From a bacterium (GTDB taxonomy: Bacteria > SM23-81 > DAOVCL01), in assembly GCA_029932675.1 (NCBI GenBank), contig JAOZPP010000001.1, positions 1 through 64,000 of the forward strand: 64,000 nt of DNA. The letters are read 5' to 3'. Below the pieces are notes generated by a model that had not been told where the DNA came from, did no database searches, and was given only the letters and a program-made list of their open reading frames with translations. The first letter of the stretch is position 1; every line of letters starts with the position of its first letter. Positions 1 to 8,406 of this stretch are shown in pieces. A program made the translations under genes and the position numbers.

Positions 1-1
1 G

Positions 2-283
2 GCTTATCAGCTTTGGTTCAACTACAAGAGGAAGAATAGGCACAGGGGGAGGAAGACACCGCTGGAGATATTTGGGGAGCTACCCCATAAAGGGATATCC
101 CCTGAGGTCTTCAACCTTGCTCCCGTAATCGTTGACCAGCTTCTGCCTGCCTGGATGAAAGAGAGAGAATCTATCCAGGGTGGTTACCATGTGGGGTCAT
201 CAGCCAGGTGGGCTCCCTCAAAAAACTGTTGCATTTTCCAAGAGGATTGTTACCTTTTGTACCGCCTTGCTTTTGATTTATGA
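2..283 (+). CDS. Transposase/integrase-core protein, C-terminal part (cut by window edge)
   Basis: An open frame runs in from the window start for about 93 codons and stops at 281-283. Its first residues (AYQLWFNYKRKNRHRGRKTP followed by LEIF) match the C-terminal end of DDE integrase-core transposases, where a 'YN..R.H.G....TP.E.F' stretch follows the last catalytic glutamate. The remaining 60 residues resemble no family I know and may be an out-of-element extension. The catalytic domain lies outside the window, so IS family and intactness cannot be judged. No terminal inverted repeat is recognisable before sppA, which begins 54 bp downstream, so the element edge may lie inside this ORF. Confidence 0.6.
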   Translation, partial: AYQLWFNYKRKNRHRGRKTPLEIFGELPHKGISPEVFNLAPVIVDQLLPAWMKERESIQGGYHVGSSARWAPSKNCCIFQEDCYLLYRLAFDL

Positions 284-337
284 AACCTTAATCTCCAAAA
301 ATCCGTTTTGCAAATTAAACCAACAAAAGGGGGTAAG

Positions 338-2767
338 ATGCATAGGTTTAACTTTCTCCTGTTGGCCTTAAGCCTTCTTCTATTCTCGGTTCCAGCTCAG
401 GCCAGTGATTCTCATCTGGCAATGAGGGACTGCCTTAGCCTGGTTTCAGTTGCTCACTGCGATGACGCCAGGGGTGTAGTCTTAAACCCCGCTCTTATGG
501 CAACAAACCAAGGGTTTTCTGGCCTCTTTTATCACCAATTCTCCGATACCGCCTACCAGGCAGGTAACTCCCTCTTCTTCTCCACAGGGGGATTGGGTTT
601 TGCTGCCCAATGGCTAAAGACCCCTCAGAGGATAAGCTACCGAAGCTATACCCTATCCCTAAGCGGAAGGACAGGAGATCACCTCTATACCGGGCTCAGT
701 TTCACCTGGAAAAGATCAAGCTCATATCTCTTCGATGACTATTCGGCTTGGAACATAGGGATGCTCTATCGTCCTGGCAACCTCCTTTCCCTGGGGGCTG
801 TGGGCCGTAATCTAAATCGTCCAAAGAACTGGGACAAGGTGCGACCCAGGGAGTTTGACTTCGGATTGGCATTTAGACCTTTCACTACCAGGGTAACCCT
901 CTCCATCGATGGAAGGATGAGCGAAAAGGAGAACCTTAAGGAAATGGTGCCCGTATGGGGCCTGGAAGTGGAGCCGATCAATGGACTTGTCTTCAATGGT
1001 AGTAAGGATGAAGAAGGAAATTGGGGGGTGGGAGTCCAGTTCAACCTCACAACCATAGGTGGTGGGCTGCTTAGGCTTTACGACAAAAACTCCCACTATC
1101 AAGGAGGGGCTACCTATTTGAGGCTCTCCCAGGAGAGATATAGGACCTTTCTCCACAAGAGGCATCAGTTTGTGGAGTTGAAGCTGGCTGGAACCATCGT
1201 CGACGAAAAACCAAGGGGAATATTTGTCCCTGGAGGCATCCCTACTAAGGGTCTGCTGGATATCGTCGAAAAGGCAAAGAAGGACAAATCGGTTGACGGC
1301 ATCATCCTCAAGATAGGTTCCCTTTCTGCTGGTTGGGGGAAAATTCAAGAACTGCGGAACAAACTTCTCGATTTCAGAACTGCTGGTAAGAAGGTAATTT
1401 GCTATATGGAAACAGGTGGAAATCTTGAATATTACTTAGCTACTGCTGCAGATAAGATTGTCCTCTATCCATCAGGGGATCTATCGCTTGTTGGCTTGAG
1501 GTCTGAGGTCCCCTTTTTAAAAGGAACCTTAGAAAAGTTGGGGATAAAGGCCGATTTAGAACATATCGGCAAATATAAGACTGCCTCAGATCTTCTGACC
1601 AGAGACTCAATGTCTGAGGCACATCGGGAGGTGGTCAACTCTATCTTAGATGATTATTGGGACCAATTCACCAAATCCATAGCCCAGGCAAGGGGGTTAA
1701 GGGTTGAAGAGGTAAAGGAGAGAATAGATCAGGGGCCATATTTGGCCCCTGGGGCTCGAAAAGCGGATCTTGTGGATACCCTGGCCTACTATGACGAAAT
1801 AGAGGGGATAGCCGAAAAGTTGGTAGGGAGAAAGATATACAAGCTAAAGGGAAGGAAGTTTGTCAAGAGGAGAGAACGGAGATATGAATGGGGCACCCCC
1901 CCGAAGATCGCCCTTATCTACGCCTGTGGTACTATCTGGACTGGAGAGAGCGGTTATAACCCCTTCCCCATCCCCTTGATCGGGGGCAAATATATGGGCT
2001 CAGAGACGATCGCCAGGGCAATAAGAAAGGCCCGAAAGGATAAATCAATTAAGGCAATAGTCTTCAGGATAGATTCGCCAGGTGGGTCTGGTTTGGCCTC
2101 CGATATCATCTGGAGGGAGGTGACCCTGGCCAGTAAAGAAAAGCCTTTTATCGTCTCCATGTCCGATGTAGCCGGTTCTGGAGGATATTATATCGCCTGT
2201 GCCGCCGATACCATCGTAGCTGAGCCAGGGACGATTACTGGCTCCATAGGGATTATATCGGGCAAGTTCGATATGAGCGGGTTCTATAAGAAGATCGGGT
2301 TAAAAAAAGAGATCATCACCAGAGGGGAAAATGCAGCTCTCTATTCCGACTATCGCGGTTTCTCCGCGGAGGAGAGAGAGAAGGTGAAAAGAATGCTCAA
2401 GGAGGGTTACGACGACTTCGTCAACAAGGTGGCCGCAGGGAGGGGAATGAGCTACGCAGAAGTGGATGCCATAGGCCGTGGGAGGGTGTGGACAGGCAGA
2501 CAGGGTAAGAAAAACGGTCTGGTAGATGAGCTTGGTGGTCTGGAACGGGCGATTGAGATCGCCAAGGGAAAAGCAGGCATAGGGGAAAAGCAAGAGATAA
2601 GGGTTATCATCTACCCTCGCTATCGCCTTTTTGGAGGCCTTCCCTCTCCCCTCAGTTTCTACCACCTCTCCGATGCCCTCCCTGAATTTCGGGCCTGGAG
2701 GATGAGGGAACACCTCAAAGATGGATCTTTGCTCTACCTTATGCCCTATATACCAAAGGTAGAGTAG
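338..2767 (+). CDS. sppA: Signal peptide peptidase SppA (S49) with N-terminal outer-membrane barrel-like domain
   Basis: A protein of 809 aa. The start at 338 is chosen because a GGGGG box sits 5 bp upstream and a signal peptide follows (MHRFNFLLLALSLLLFSVPAQA). Residues ~25-280 carry an 'NPALMA' motif and alternating aromatic strands as in PorV/FadL-like barrels. Residues ~290-790 hold the two tandem S49 domains of long SppA. By comparison with E. coli SppA, the Lys-Ser dyad is Lys414 (in GKYKTA) and Ser614 (in AGSGGYY). S49 proteases degrade leftover signal peptides and membrane-associated peptides on the periplasmic side. The barrel-like extension makes this about 190 aa longer than ordinary long SppA and suggests outer-membrane attachment, which is inference. 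It stands alone on its strand and ends against convergent genes. Confidence 0.88.
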   Translation: MHRFNFLLLALSLLLFSVPAQASDSHLAMRDCLSLVSVAHCDDARGVVLNPALMATNQGFSGLFYHQFSDTAYQAGNSLFFSTGGLGFAAQWLKTPQRISYRSYTLSLSGRTGDHLYTGLSFTWKRSSSYLFDDYSAWNIGMLYRPGNLLSLGAVGRNLNRPKNWDKVRPREFDFGLAFRPFTTRVTLSIDGRMSEKENLKEMVPVWGLEVEPINGLVFNGSKDEEGNWGVGVQFNLTTIGGGLLRLYDKNSHYQGGATYLRLSQERYRTFLHKRHQFVELKLAGTIVDEKPRGIFVPGGIPTKGLLDIVEKAKKDKSVDGIILKIGSLSAGWGKIQELRNKLLDFRTAGKKVICYMETGGNLEYYLATAADKIVLYPSGDLSLVGLRSEVPFLKGTLEKLGIKADLEHIGKYKTASDLLTRDSMSEAHREVVNSILDDYWDQFTKSIAQARGLRVEEVKERIDQGPYLAPGARKADLVDTLAYYDEIEGIAEKLVGRKIYKLKGRKFVKRRERRYEWGTPPKIALIYACGTIWTGESGYNPFPIPLIGGKYMGSETIARAIRKARKDKSIKAIVFRIDSPGGSGLASDIIWREVTLASKEKPFIVSMSDVAGSGGYYIACAADTIVAEPGTITGSIGIISGKFDMSGFYKKIGLKKEIITRGENAALYSDYRGFSAEEREKVKRMLKEGYDDFVNKVAAGRGMSYAEVDAIGRGRVWTGRQGKKNGLVDELGGLERAIEIAKGKAGIGEKQEIRVIIYPRYRLFGGLPSPLSFYHLSDALPEFRAWRMREHLKDGSLLYLMPYIPKVE

Positions 2768-2846
2768 ATCGGTCGATCAGGGGATCTGACCGCTCAGCTA
2801 TTGGCAGTTTGCAGCTAAGTGCAGGTTTTTTATGAATACTTCAGGT

Positions 2847-2963
2847 GATGGTACGGCGAAAACCATAGGATCGGTAGCCGCAGGCTTTAGTAAGCGAAAA
2901 GAAGCCCTATAAATCAATTGCTTACGCAACCTTCTCTATTTTTCGACTTTTTGCCTAACTATC
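2847..2963. mobile_element. MITE-like element, copy 1 (117 bp)
   Basis: The left end reads GATGGTACGGCGAAAA. The right end, reverse-complemented, reads GATAGTTAGGCAAAAAGTC. The 7-bp direct repeat TTCAGGT (2840-2846 and 2964-2970) flanks the element as expected for a target-site duplication; it becomes 8 bp if the adjoining C is counted. The same ends occur in better condition at 49837-49968. There is no coding capacity. It sits in the sppA/UPF0282 convergent gap. Confidence 0.65.
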
Positions 2964-3003
2964 TTCAGGTAAATCCTCCTCGGCACAAGCCAAGGCTATA
3001 ATA

Positions 3004-3035
3004 AAAGCCGTCAGAACCATGGTTCTGACGGCTTT
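3004..3035. terminator. Perfect 32-bp palindrome, probable bidirectional terminator
   Basis: The sequence AAAGCCGTCAGAACC plus its exact reverse complement forms a loop-less palindrome centred on CCATGG. It lies 22 bp past the minus-strand stop at 3058 and downstream of plus-strand sppA. On the minus strand it is followed by TATTATA. Position between convergent genes favours a terminator, although a perfect palindrome could also be a protein-binding site. Confidence 0.6.
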
Positions 3036-3057
3036 ACAAATTTCCATCTTCTCAAAG

Positions 3058-4158
3058 CTAAGATTTGCCCCTTCTTTGATTGACTTTGATGATGAGAGGC
3101 TCTTCACCATACCACTCAGCAGCCGTGAGAAGATTTTTTCCCTGGCTTTCCGCCATGCGGTAGACATCCCTCAACCTCTCCCTGTATCTGGCTTCCCTGA
3201 GGTTGTGATGGTCATAGATGATCAACCTAACCGTTGATTCCTTGATTATCTTGCACATATTTTCAATCGCCCTCCGTAGGTTGATCTGGTTGAGCATATA
3301 GCCAAGAAGATAGGTTGTTGGGCCATCGGCGATGAGCAGTTCCGGTTTTTCCTCCACTATCCACTGGGCATAATCCTCAACTTGGGGACCTTGGAGGTCT
3401 GAGGTATAGAGGAGCTTATGTCCATCATACTCAACAACCAGCCCCACAACCCACCCCAACCTGGCGTACTCTATCCCATGGAAGAGGGGAAGGGTGAACC
3501 TAATCTTAGTTCGGCCCGCGGTAAAGGTCTGTCCATCGGCAAATCTCACCTCTACCTTTGCCGTTTTAAACTCCTTCAACCAAGGTTCTTCTATCCACTT
3601 TCTCCTCTGACGGCAAAACCACTTTCTCCCTTTCTTAGAAAGTTCCTCCTTTCTCCCTCGGTAGTTACCCCAATCCTTTCCCTTAACCAGGGGAAGCCCA
3701 TCTAAGGGGTCGGGATATTCTGCCTCCTTAGGGGGAGTGAGCATATCCCTTGGGTCTCCTCCGCCCAATGCCAGGTAAAGTTCCCCTAAGAACAACCTCC
3801 CCCTCTCCCATTGGGAGCTGTTTATCCACTGGTTCGGGTCTTTGACCCATAACCTCTTCCCCCTATATATCCCCTCCGCTCCCCTGGGAAGGGTGTGATG
3901 GTCATAATGGTAATGGGAGATAAAAACTGTATCAGCCTCTTCGGCCCCCTCCTCGATCTTCTGGAATGCCTCCTCGGCCAGCCTCCCCTTCTCCTCCTCT
4001 GGCAAGGGATAACTTGGTTGCATAACCGCCACCCCAGGGTCTACCAGGAGCTTCAGATCCGGGGTCATCACCAGGAATGAGGAGGATTTCGCCCCCATAG
4101 AGTCAAACCAGAGGAGATAAATCTCCATTCTCCCCAATTTTATCGGCTTATTCATCAT
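3058..4158 (-). CDS. UPF0282-family metallo-beta-lactamase-fold hydrolase
   Basis: A protein of 366 aa with the metal-binding motif SHYHYDHH (His82, His84, Asp86, His87) after a 'LLVDPGVAV' strand, the layout of UPF0282 proteins in the metallo-beta-lactamase superfamily. Later 'SDLQGP' and 'YDHH' segments probably supply the remaining metal ligands. The family is best known from archaea and its substrate is unknown. Met11 is an alternative start and fits the usual family N-terminus better. The gene is third in a minus-strand set after an S9 peptidase and an isochorismatase-type hydrolase, with a 79-bp gap to the latter. No signal peptide is seen, so it is probably cytoplasmic. Confidence 0.75.
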   Translation of the reverse strand: MMNKPIKLGRMEIYLLWFDSMGAKSSSFLVMTPDLKLLVDPGVAVMQPSYPLPEEEKGRLAEEAFQKIEEGAEEADTVFISHYHYDHHTLPRGAEGIYRGKRLWVKDPNQWINSSQWERGRLFLGELYLALGGGDPRDMLTPPKEAEYPDPLDGLPLVKGKDWGNYRGRKEELSKKGRKWFCRQRRKWIEEPWLKEFKTAKVEVRFADGQTFTAGRTKIRFTLPLFHGIEYARLGWVVGLVVEYDGHKLLYTSDLQGPQVEDYAQWIVEEKPELLIADGPTTYLLGYMLNQINLRRAIENMCKIIKESTVRLIIYDHHNLREARYRERLRDVYRMAESQGKNLLTAAEWYGEEPLIIKVNQRRGKS

Positions 4159-4237
4159 ACCTACCGAAAACTAAAACCACCAATACGGAGTCATCGAGAA
4201 TGGGATTCTCCCCCTCCTTCCCAATTATTGCTTAGGG

Positions 4238-4777
4238 CTACTTCATTATCTGAAGGATCTCTTTGAATCTCTCCCCCTCGGCAACCCTCAGCAGTTCAAA
4301 TATGGCGGTCTCCGTGCTGGTCAACCTCCCCCCACCATCTCTCACCTTCTCCAACCCAATCCGCTTATTCCCTGCGACCCGGGAGGAAACGGCATCGGCG
4401 ACAACCTCAACTTCATATCCCAAGCCGAGCAGGTCCATAGCTGTCTGATAGACACAGATGTGTGCCTCAATACCTGTGATCAGGATCTGTTTCCGATTCT
4501 GTCTCCTCAGCTCTTCCATAAAATCCCCTTCTCCGCAGCAACTGAAGCTAAATTTGGTTATCGGCCGATTGTCTGGAAGAAGCTCCTTGATCTCCGGTAT
4601 CGTGGGTCCTAACCCTCGCGGATTCTGCTCAGTCCAAATGATGGGAATCCCCAGGACTTGTGCTCCCTTGATCACCTTTCGGAGGTTCTCAACGAACTCC
4701 TCCTTTCCATACATCAGATGGGCCAGTTTGACCTGTACATCGATAACCAGTAAAGCAGTATTCCCTACTGTAAACAT
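4238..4777 (-). CDS. Isochorismatase-family cysteine hydrolase
   Basis: A protein of 179 aa. The catalytic triad of the isochorismatase/nicotinamidase superfamily is visible: Asp13 in 'LLVIDVQ', Lys75 in 'ITKFSF' and Cys108 in 'GIEAHICV', with the usual cis-peptide region before the Cys. Length and motif order resemble the YcaC/YecD-like branch rather than pncA, since the metal-binding 'DxHxxxH' of nicotinamidases is not seen. The likely reaction is amide or vinyl-ether hydrolysis of a small cytoplasmic metabolite; the substrate is unknown. It begins 11 bp after the stop of the S9 peptidase gene and is probably co-transcribed with it. Confidence 0.82.
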   Translation of the reverse strand: MFTVGNTALLVIDVQVKLAHLMYGKEEFVENLRKVIKGAQVLGIPIIWTEQNPRGLGPTIPEIKELLPDNRPITKFSFSCCGEGDFMEELRRQNRKQILITGIEAHICVYQTAMDLLGLGYEVEVVADAVSSRVAGNKRIGLEKVRDGGGRLTSTETAIFELLRVAEGERFKEILQIMK

Positions 4778-4788
4778 CGATACTCTTA

Positions 4789-6723
4789 CTAAAGGGAATC
4801 TGAGGCCGCTGGCTCAAATCGACCACCCAAGTGCTTGGCAAGGAACTCCTCCGCGGCAGCATAGAATTTCAGGCGGTTTTCCGGTTTGGCAAATCCATGC
4901 CCTTCATCAGGGAAGAGCATATACTTGTAATCGATCCCCCTCTCCTTCATCGCCTCCACTATCTGTTCTGCCTCCGCTTGTTTGACCCGAGGATCATTGG
5001 CTCCCTGGGCGATCAGCATCGGTATCTCTATCTGATCGACCTTGAAGAGGGGGGAACGGGACTTCAAGAACTCCTCCTCGGTATCCGGATCGCCAATCCT
5101 CTTGTGGAAGATCGTCAGCAGACTTGACCAATATGGGGGAACTGACCTAATAAAGGTTATCAAATTGCTTGGGCCACAGGCATCTACTGCACAGCAGAAG
5201 AGGTGAGGAGTAAATGTGGCCCCCACCAAGGCAGCATATCCCCCATAGGACCACCCAAATATAGCCACCCTCTTAGGGTCGGCAATCCCCTGCTTAATAG
5301 CCCATTTCACCCCATCGACCAGGTCATCGTGCATCTTCCCACCCCACTCCTTGTTCCCGGCATTAAGGAACTTCTTGCCATAACCTGTAGAACCGCGAAA
5401 GTTCACCTGAAGGCAGACCCAGCCACGGTTGGCAAACCACTGGGCCTCCGGATTGTAACCCCAAGAGTCCCGATACCATGGTCCACCGTGTACATTTAAA
5501 ACCATAGGGAGGTCTTTCCTCCCCTTTCCGGGAGGATAGGTGATATACCCATGGATGGTGAACCCATCCCGAGACCTAAAGGAAATCGGCTCCATAGGGG
5601 CAAGGGTATAATTCCTCAGATCCGGTCTATGGTCGAAGAGGAAAGTTGCCCTCTTGGTTTTTCGATCATAGGCATAAAAGGACACCGGACCATTGTCCTT
5701 GGTGAAGCCCACAAGCCAAGTGACATCCGCATTGTCCCGATTATAGACAAAAAAGTCCCCGCGGTCAAGCTTAGCAATCCTCTGGAAATCGTCCTTTATC
5801 GACTCATCCAAGACCACCCACTCCTTCCTGGCCTTGGTAAAGGAGACAGCCTGCACTTTATAGGTATCCGGATGAACCATCACATCGCTGACGTCATATT
5901 GGGGATCCTCGGCGACAACCTCCACCACCTTGCCACTGGCCACCTCCATCTTTACCAAACGACTGGCGTTGACCTCCCTTGAGTCGAGAAGGTAGATAAA
6001 CTTCCCATCCTTGGAGAAGCTCACCGGCCCGCTGTTCAGGCTGTTCTCTGCATCCCAGGAAACAAGCCTTCTCCAGTCAGCACCATCATTTTCCCGAACC
6101 ATTAGATCAAATCCCCCTTCAGCCGTTGCCGCCATTGCCCCCCGCACTTGGAGGTTTGCATCGGTTACCCAGCCTACGATATTGCCTGGATTCTTGGCGA
6201 CCAATCTTAGCTTTCCGGAGGTCAAATCAAGGTGATAGACATCGTGGGACCGAGGGTTTTCCTTGTTCATAGCAATGAGCATCTCATTGGGGTAATGTTT
6301 GTTAGTATCGACGATGCGCACCTGCACCCCCTCAAATGGTGTCAGATCCCTCACCCCCTCGGTCCCTAAGTCCACGGCATAGAGCCTCCAGTTCTCGTTG
6401 CCACCGACATCTTGGAGATACATTATGTGCTTGCTATCCTGTGCCCAGAAGTAACGTCTTATCCCCCGATTGTTGTCCTTGGTCACTGCTCGATCATCTT
6501 CGGCGCCAATGGTCTTCACCCAGACATTCAAAACGCCCTCCACCGGGGCAAGGTAGGCCATTAGCTTTCCGTCCGGCGAAATCTTGGGCGCGGTCTTCAC
6601 CGGGTTTCCAAAAAGCACCTCTCTGGGAATAAGCTTAGGTTCACGGGTAACACAGGAGGAGAGGAGAATTGTTATCACTCCTCCCAAAAGCCCAGCGACG
6701 AAAACACGTTTAAGAGATCTCAT
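4789..6723 (-). CDS. S9 prolyl-oligopeptidase-family lipoprotein peptidase
   Basis: A protein of 644 aa with a lipoprotein signal (positively charged start, hydrophobic stretch, lipobox LSSC), so it is predicted to be lipid-anchored and extracytoplasmic. The N-terminal ~380 residues have the repeating 'SxDGKxIYL' pattern of a beta-propeller. The C-terminal ~240 residues are an alpha/beta-hydrolase with Ser492 (GWSYGGY), Asp577 (GANDPRV) and His609 (DEGHGF). This is the dipeptidyl/acylaminoacyl-peptidase type that cleaves short peptides. An AGGAGG ribosome site sits a few bases before the ATG. It heads a three-gene minus-strand set and is divergent from the M16 peptidase genes, making this a local peptide-degradation region. 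Confidence 0.88.
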   Translation of the reverse strand: MRSLKRVFVAGLLGGVITILLSSCVTREPKLIPREVLFGNPVKTAPKISPDGKLMAYLAPVEGVLNVWVKTIGAEDDRAVTKDNNRGIRRYFWAQDSKHIMYLQDVGGNENWRLYAVDLGTEGVRDLTPFEGVQVRIVDTNKHYPNEMLIAMNKENPRSHDVYHLDLTSGKLRLVAKNPGNIVGWVTDANLQVRGAMAATAEGGFDLMVRENDGADWRRLVSWDAENSLNSGPVSFSKDGKFIYLLDSREVNASRLVKMEVASGKVVEVVAEDPQYDVSDVMVHPDTYKVQAVSFTKARKEWVVLDESIKDDFQRIAKLDRGDFFVYNRDNADVTWLVGFTKDNGPVSFYAYDRKTKRATFLFDHRPDLRNYTLAPMEPISFRSRDGFTIHGYITYPPGKGRKDLPMVLNVHGGPWYRDSWGYNPEAQWFANRGWVCLQVNFRGSTGYGKKFLNAGNKEWGGKMHDDLVDGVKWAIKQGIADPKRVAIFGWSYGGYAALVGATFTPHLFCCAVDACGPSNLITFIRSVPPYWSSLLTIFHKRIGDPDTEEEFLKSRSPLFKVDQIEIPMLIAQGANDPRVKQAEAEQIVEAMKERGIDYKYMLFPDEGHGFAKPENRLKFYAAAEEFLAKHLGGRFEPAASDSL

Positions 6724-6878
6724 CGTTCCCTCCTTTTCCCCCTTTGATTAAACTTACTGACTTTTGTATCAGCATCTATAAACGATCCAGACCAGCCTCC
6801 CTCCCTAAACACCCAAAAGAATCAGTATTAACTCTTCATCGTTCACCTCCCTGCATGAAGGGCCCCCCATTTTTGGGC

Positions 6879-6907
6879 TTGACCAGAGGAGAATTGGGGG
6901 CTATATT
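6879..6907 (+). promoter_or_regulatory. Candidate sigma70-type promoter for the M16 peptidase pair
   Basis: TTGACC at 6879-6884 and TATATT at 6902-6907 are separated by exactly 17 bp, giving a leader of about 140 nt before the ATG at 7056. It lies in the 332-bp divergent region 6724-7055 between the S9 peptidase and M16 genes. I see no other conserved structure in that stretch. Confidence 0.45.
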
Positions 6908-7055
6908 ATTTCAAAGAATTGAAAGGACTATCAAAACCTTTAAATGAATATAAAGGGGTCATCCCAAAGAGTCAAGCCAAATCAAAACTTCGCCCATTTG
7001 GGGATTGGTCTCTGACCAATCGATGGAGAAACTTCAACCTTTACTAGGAGGTAAA

Positions 7056-8393
7056 ATGAAAAAGTGGCTACCCCTTATCGTATTCCTTCTTTTAGTCCCG
7101 CTGGCCAGGGGAGCGGATATTGCCCAAAGGATGTTGGACAACGGCCTCCAGGTGATCCTGGTCCGTAACCCCACCGTTCCCTTAGTAACGGTTGAAATCG
7201 TGGTAAAGACCGGGGCCACCTGTGAGTCCCCCGAGTATGACGGCCTTGCTCACCTCTATGAACACATGTTCTTCAAGGGCAACAAGATCCTCCCCACCCA
7301 GGAGGCCTACAAGAAGAGGGTAAGGGAGTTGGGGATAATCTATAACGGGATGACCAGCACTGAGTCGGTGCGTTATTTCATTAGCCTACAGAAGGATAAG
7401 TTAGAGCAGGGGTTAAAGTTTATGAACGATGCCATCCGCTTCCCCCTCTTCAATAGGGAGGAACTGGAGAAGGAGAGGAACGTCATCCTTAACGAATATG
7501 CCCGGGATGAGGCCCAACCTGATTTTCACTTCCGCCGCAATATGGACAAACTCATCTATTGGGAGTATTTCTCCCGCTACAACACCATTGGCTTTCGGGA
7601 TGTGATCAAATCAGCCACCCCAGAGAAGATGCGCTACTTCAAAAACAGGTACTACAACCCCAACAACTCTGCCCTGATCATCTGCGGGGACATTGATCCG
7701 AGCAATGCATTTAGGTTGGCCACCAAATACTTCTCCACCTGGGAGAGGGGACCAGAATCGGATTACACCAAGCTCCCCCAGCATCCAGCCATCGAGGATA
7801 AGGCGATAGTGATAACCGAGAAGCCAACAAAGGGAATTGCAACCATGGCATTGAGATTGAAAGGGCCCCAAGTGGGGCTTGATCCCCAGGCAACCTATGC
7901 TGCAGATCTCTTCAACACCGCCTTAAACCTCCCCGGCTCGAAGTTTCAGAAGGCACTGGTCGACTCCGGCCTCTTCTTCAGCGCCCGGATGGGCTACTAC
8001 ACCCAGAGGTATGGAGGAGAGATAAGCTTCCAGGGCACCCTACTTCCAGAGAAGATAGCCGAAGCAAGGGATGCCCTATTCTCCCAGCTTGCCCGGTTCA
8101 AGGACCCGGACTATGTAACCGATGAGGAGCTGGAGTTGGCGAAGAGGAGACTGGAGATCGATATGCTTTTTCAAGAGGAGAGAAGCCAGGAGTTCGCCCT
8201 CACCCTGGGGTTCTGGTGGGATGTGGGCGGAGGAAGCCTCGATTACTACCTGGGCTATTTAGATAATGTGAAGAAAGTTACCAGGGAGGAGATAGACCGC
8301 TATTTAACCGAGTATCTCTTGGGCAAAAATTATATCCTCGGCCTAATGGTCCCCGAGGGAACCAAGGTTTCTTTCCATCGGCCAGAGCTGTAA
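7056..8393 (+). CDS. M16 zinc peptidase, catalytic subunit
   Basis: A protein of 445 aa; the start at 7056 is fixed by an AGGAGG box 5-9 bp upstream and a signal peptide (MKKWLPLIVFLLLVPLARGA). The inverted zinc motif HxxEH is intact (His66, Glu69, His70 in HLYEH), and the third ligand Glu147 lies in 'NVILNE' with the family spacing. It is a periplasmic metallopeptidase of the mitochondrial-processing-peptidase/PqqL class. A second, motif-less M16 protein follows after 13 bp, the usual two-subunit arrangement in which one half catalyses and the other closes the chamber. Probable substrates are unfolded peptides. Confidence 0.9.
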   Translation: MKKWLPLIVFLLLVPLARGADIAQRMLDNGLQVILVRNPTVPLVTVEIVVKTGATCESPEYDGLAHLYEHMFFKGNKILPTQEAYKKRVRELGIIYNGMTSTESVRYFISLQKDKLEQGLKFMNDAIRFPLFNREELEKERNVILNEYARDEAQPDFHFRRNMDKLIYWEYFSRYNTIGFRDVIKSATPEKMRYFKNRYYNPNNSALIICGDIDPSNAFRLATKYFSTWERGPESDYTKLPQHPAIEDKAIVITEKPTKGIATMALRLKGPQVGLDPQATYAADLFNTALNLPGSKFQKALVDSGLFFSARMGYYTQRYGGEISFQGTLLPEKIAEARDALFSQLARFKDPDYVTDEELELAKRRLEIDMLFQEERSQEFALTLGFWWDVGGGSLDYYLGYLDNVKKVTREEIDRYLTEYLLGKNYILGLMVPEGTKVSFHRPEL

Positions 8394-8406
8394 AAGGGGG
8401 TACAAG

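Noticed and set aside
812-1348. 178-codon antisense frame opposite sppA
   Set aside because: It lies fully inside the well-supported S49/barrel gene, has no ribosome site and encodes nothing recognisable.
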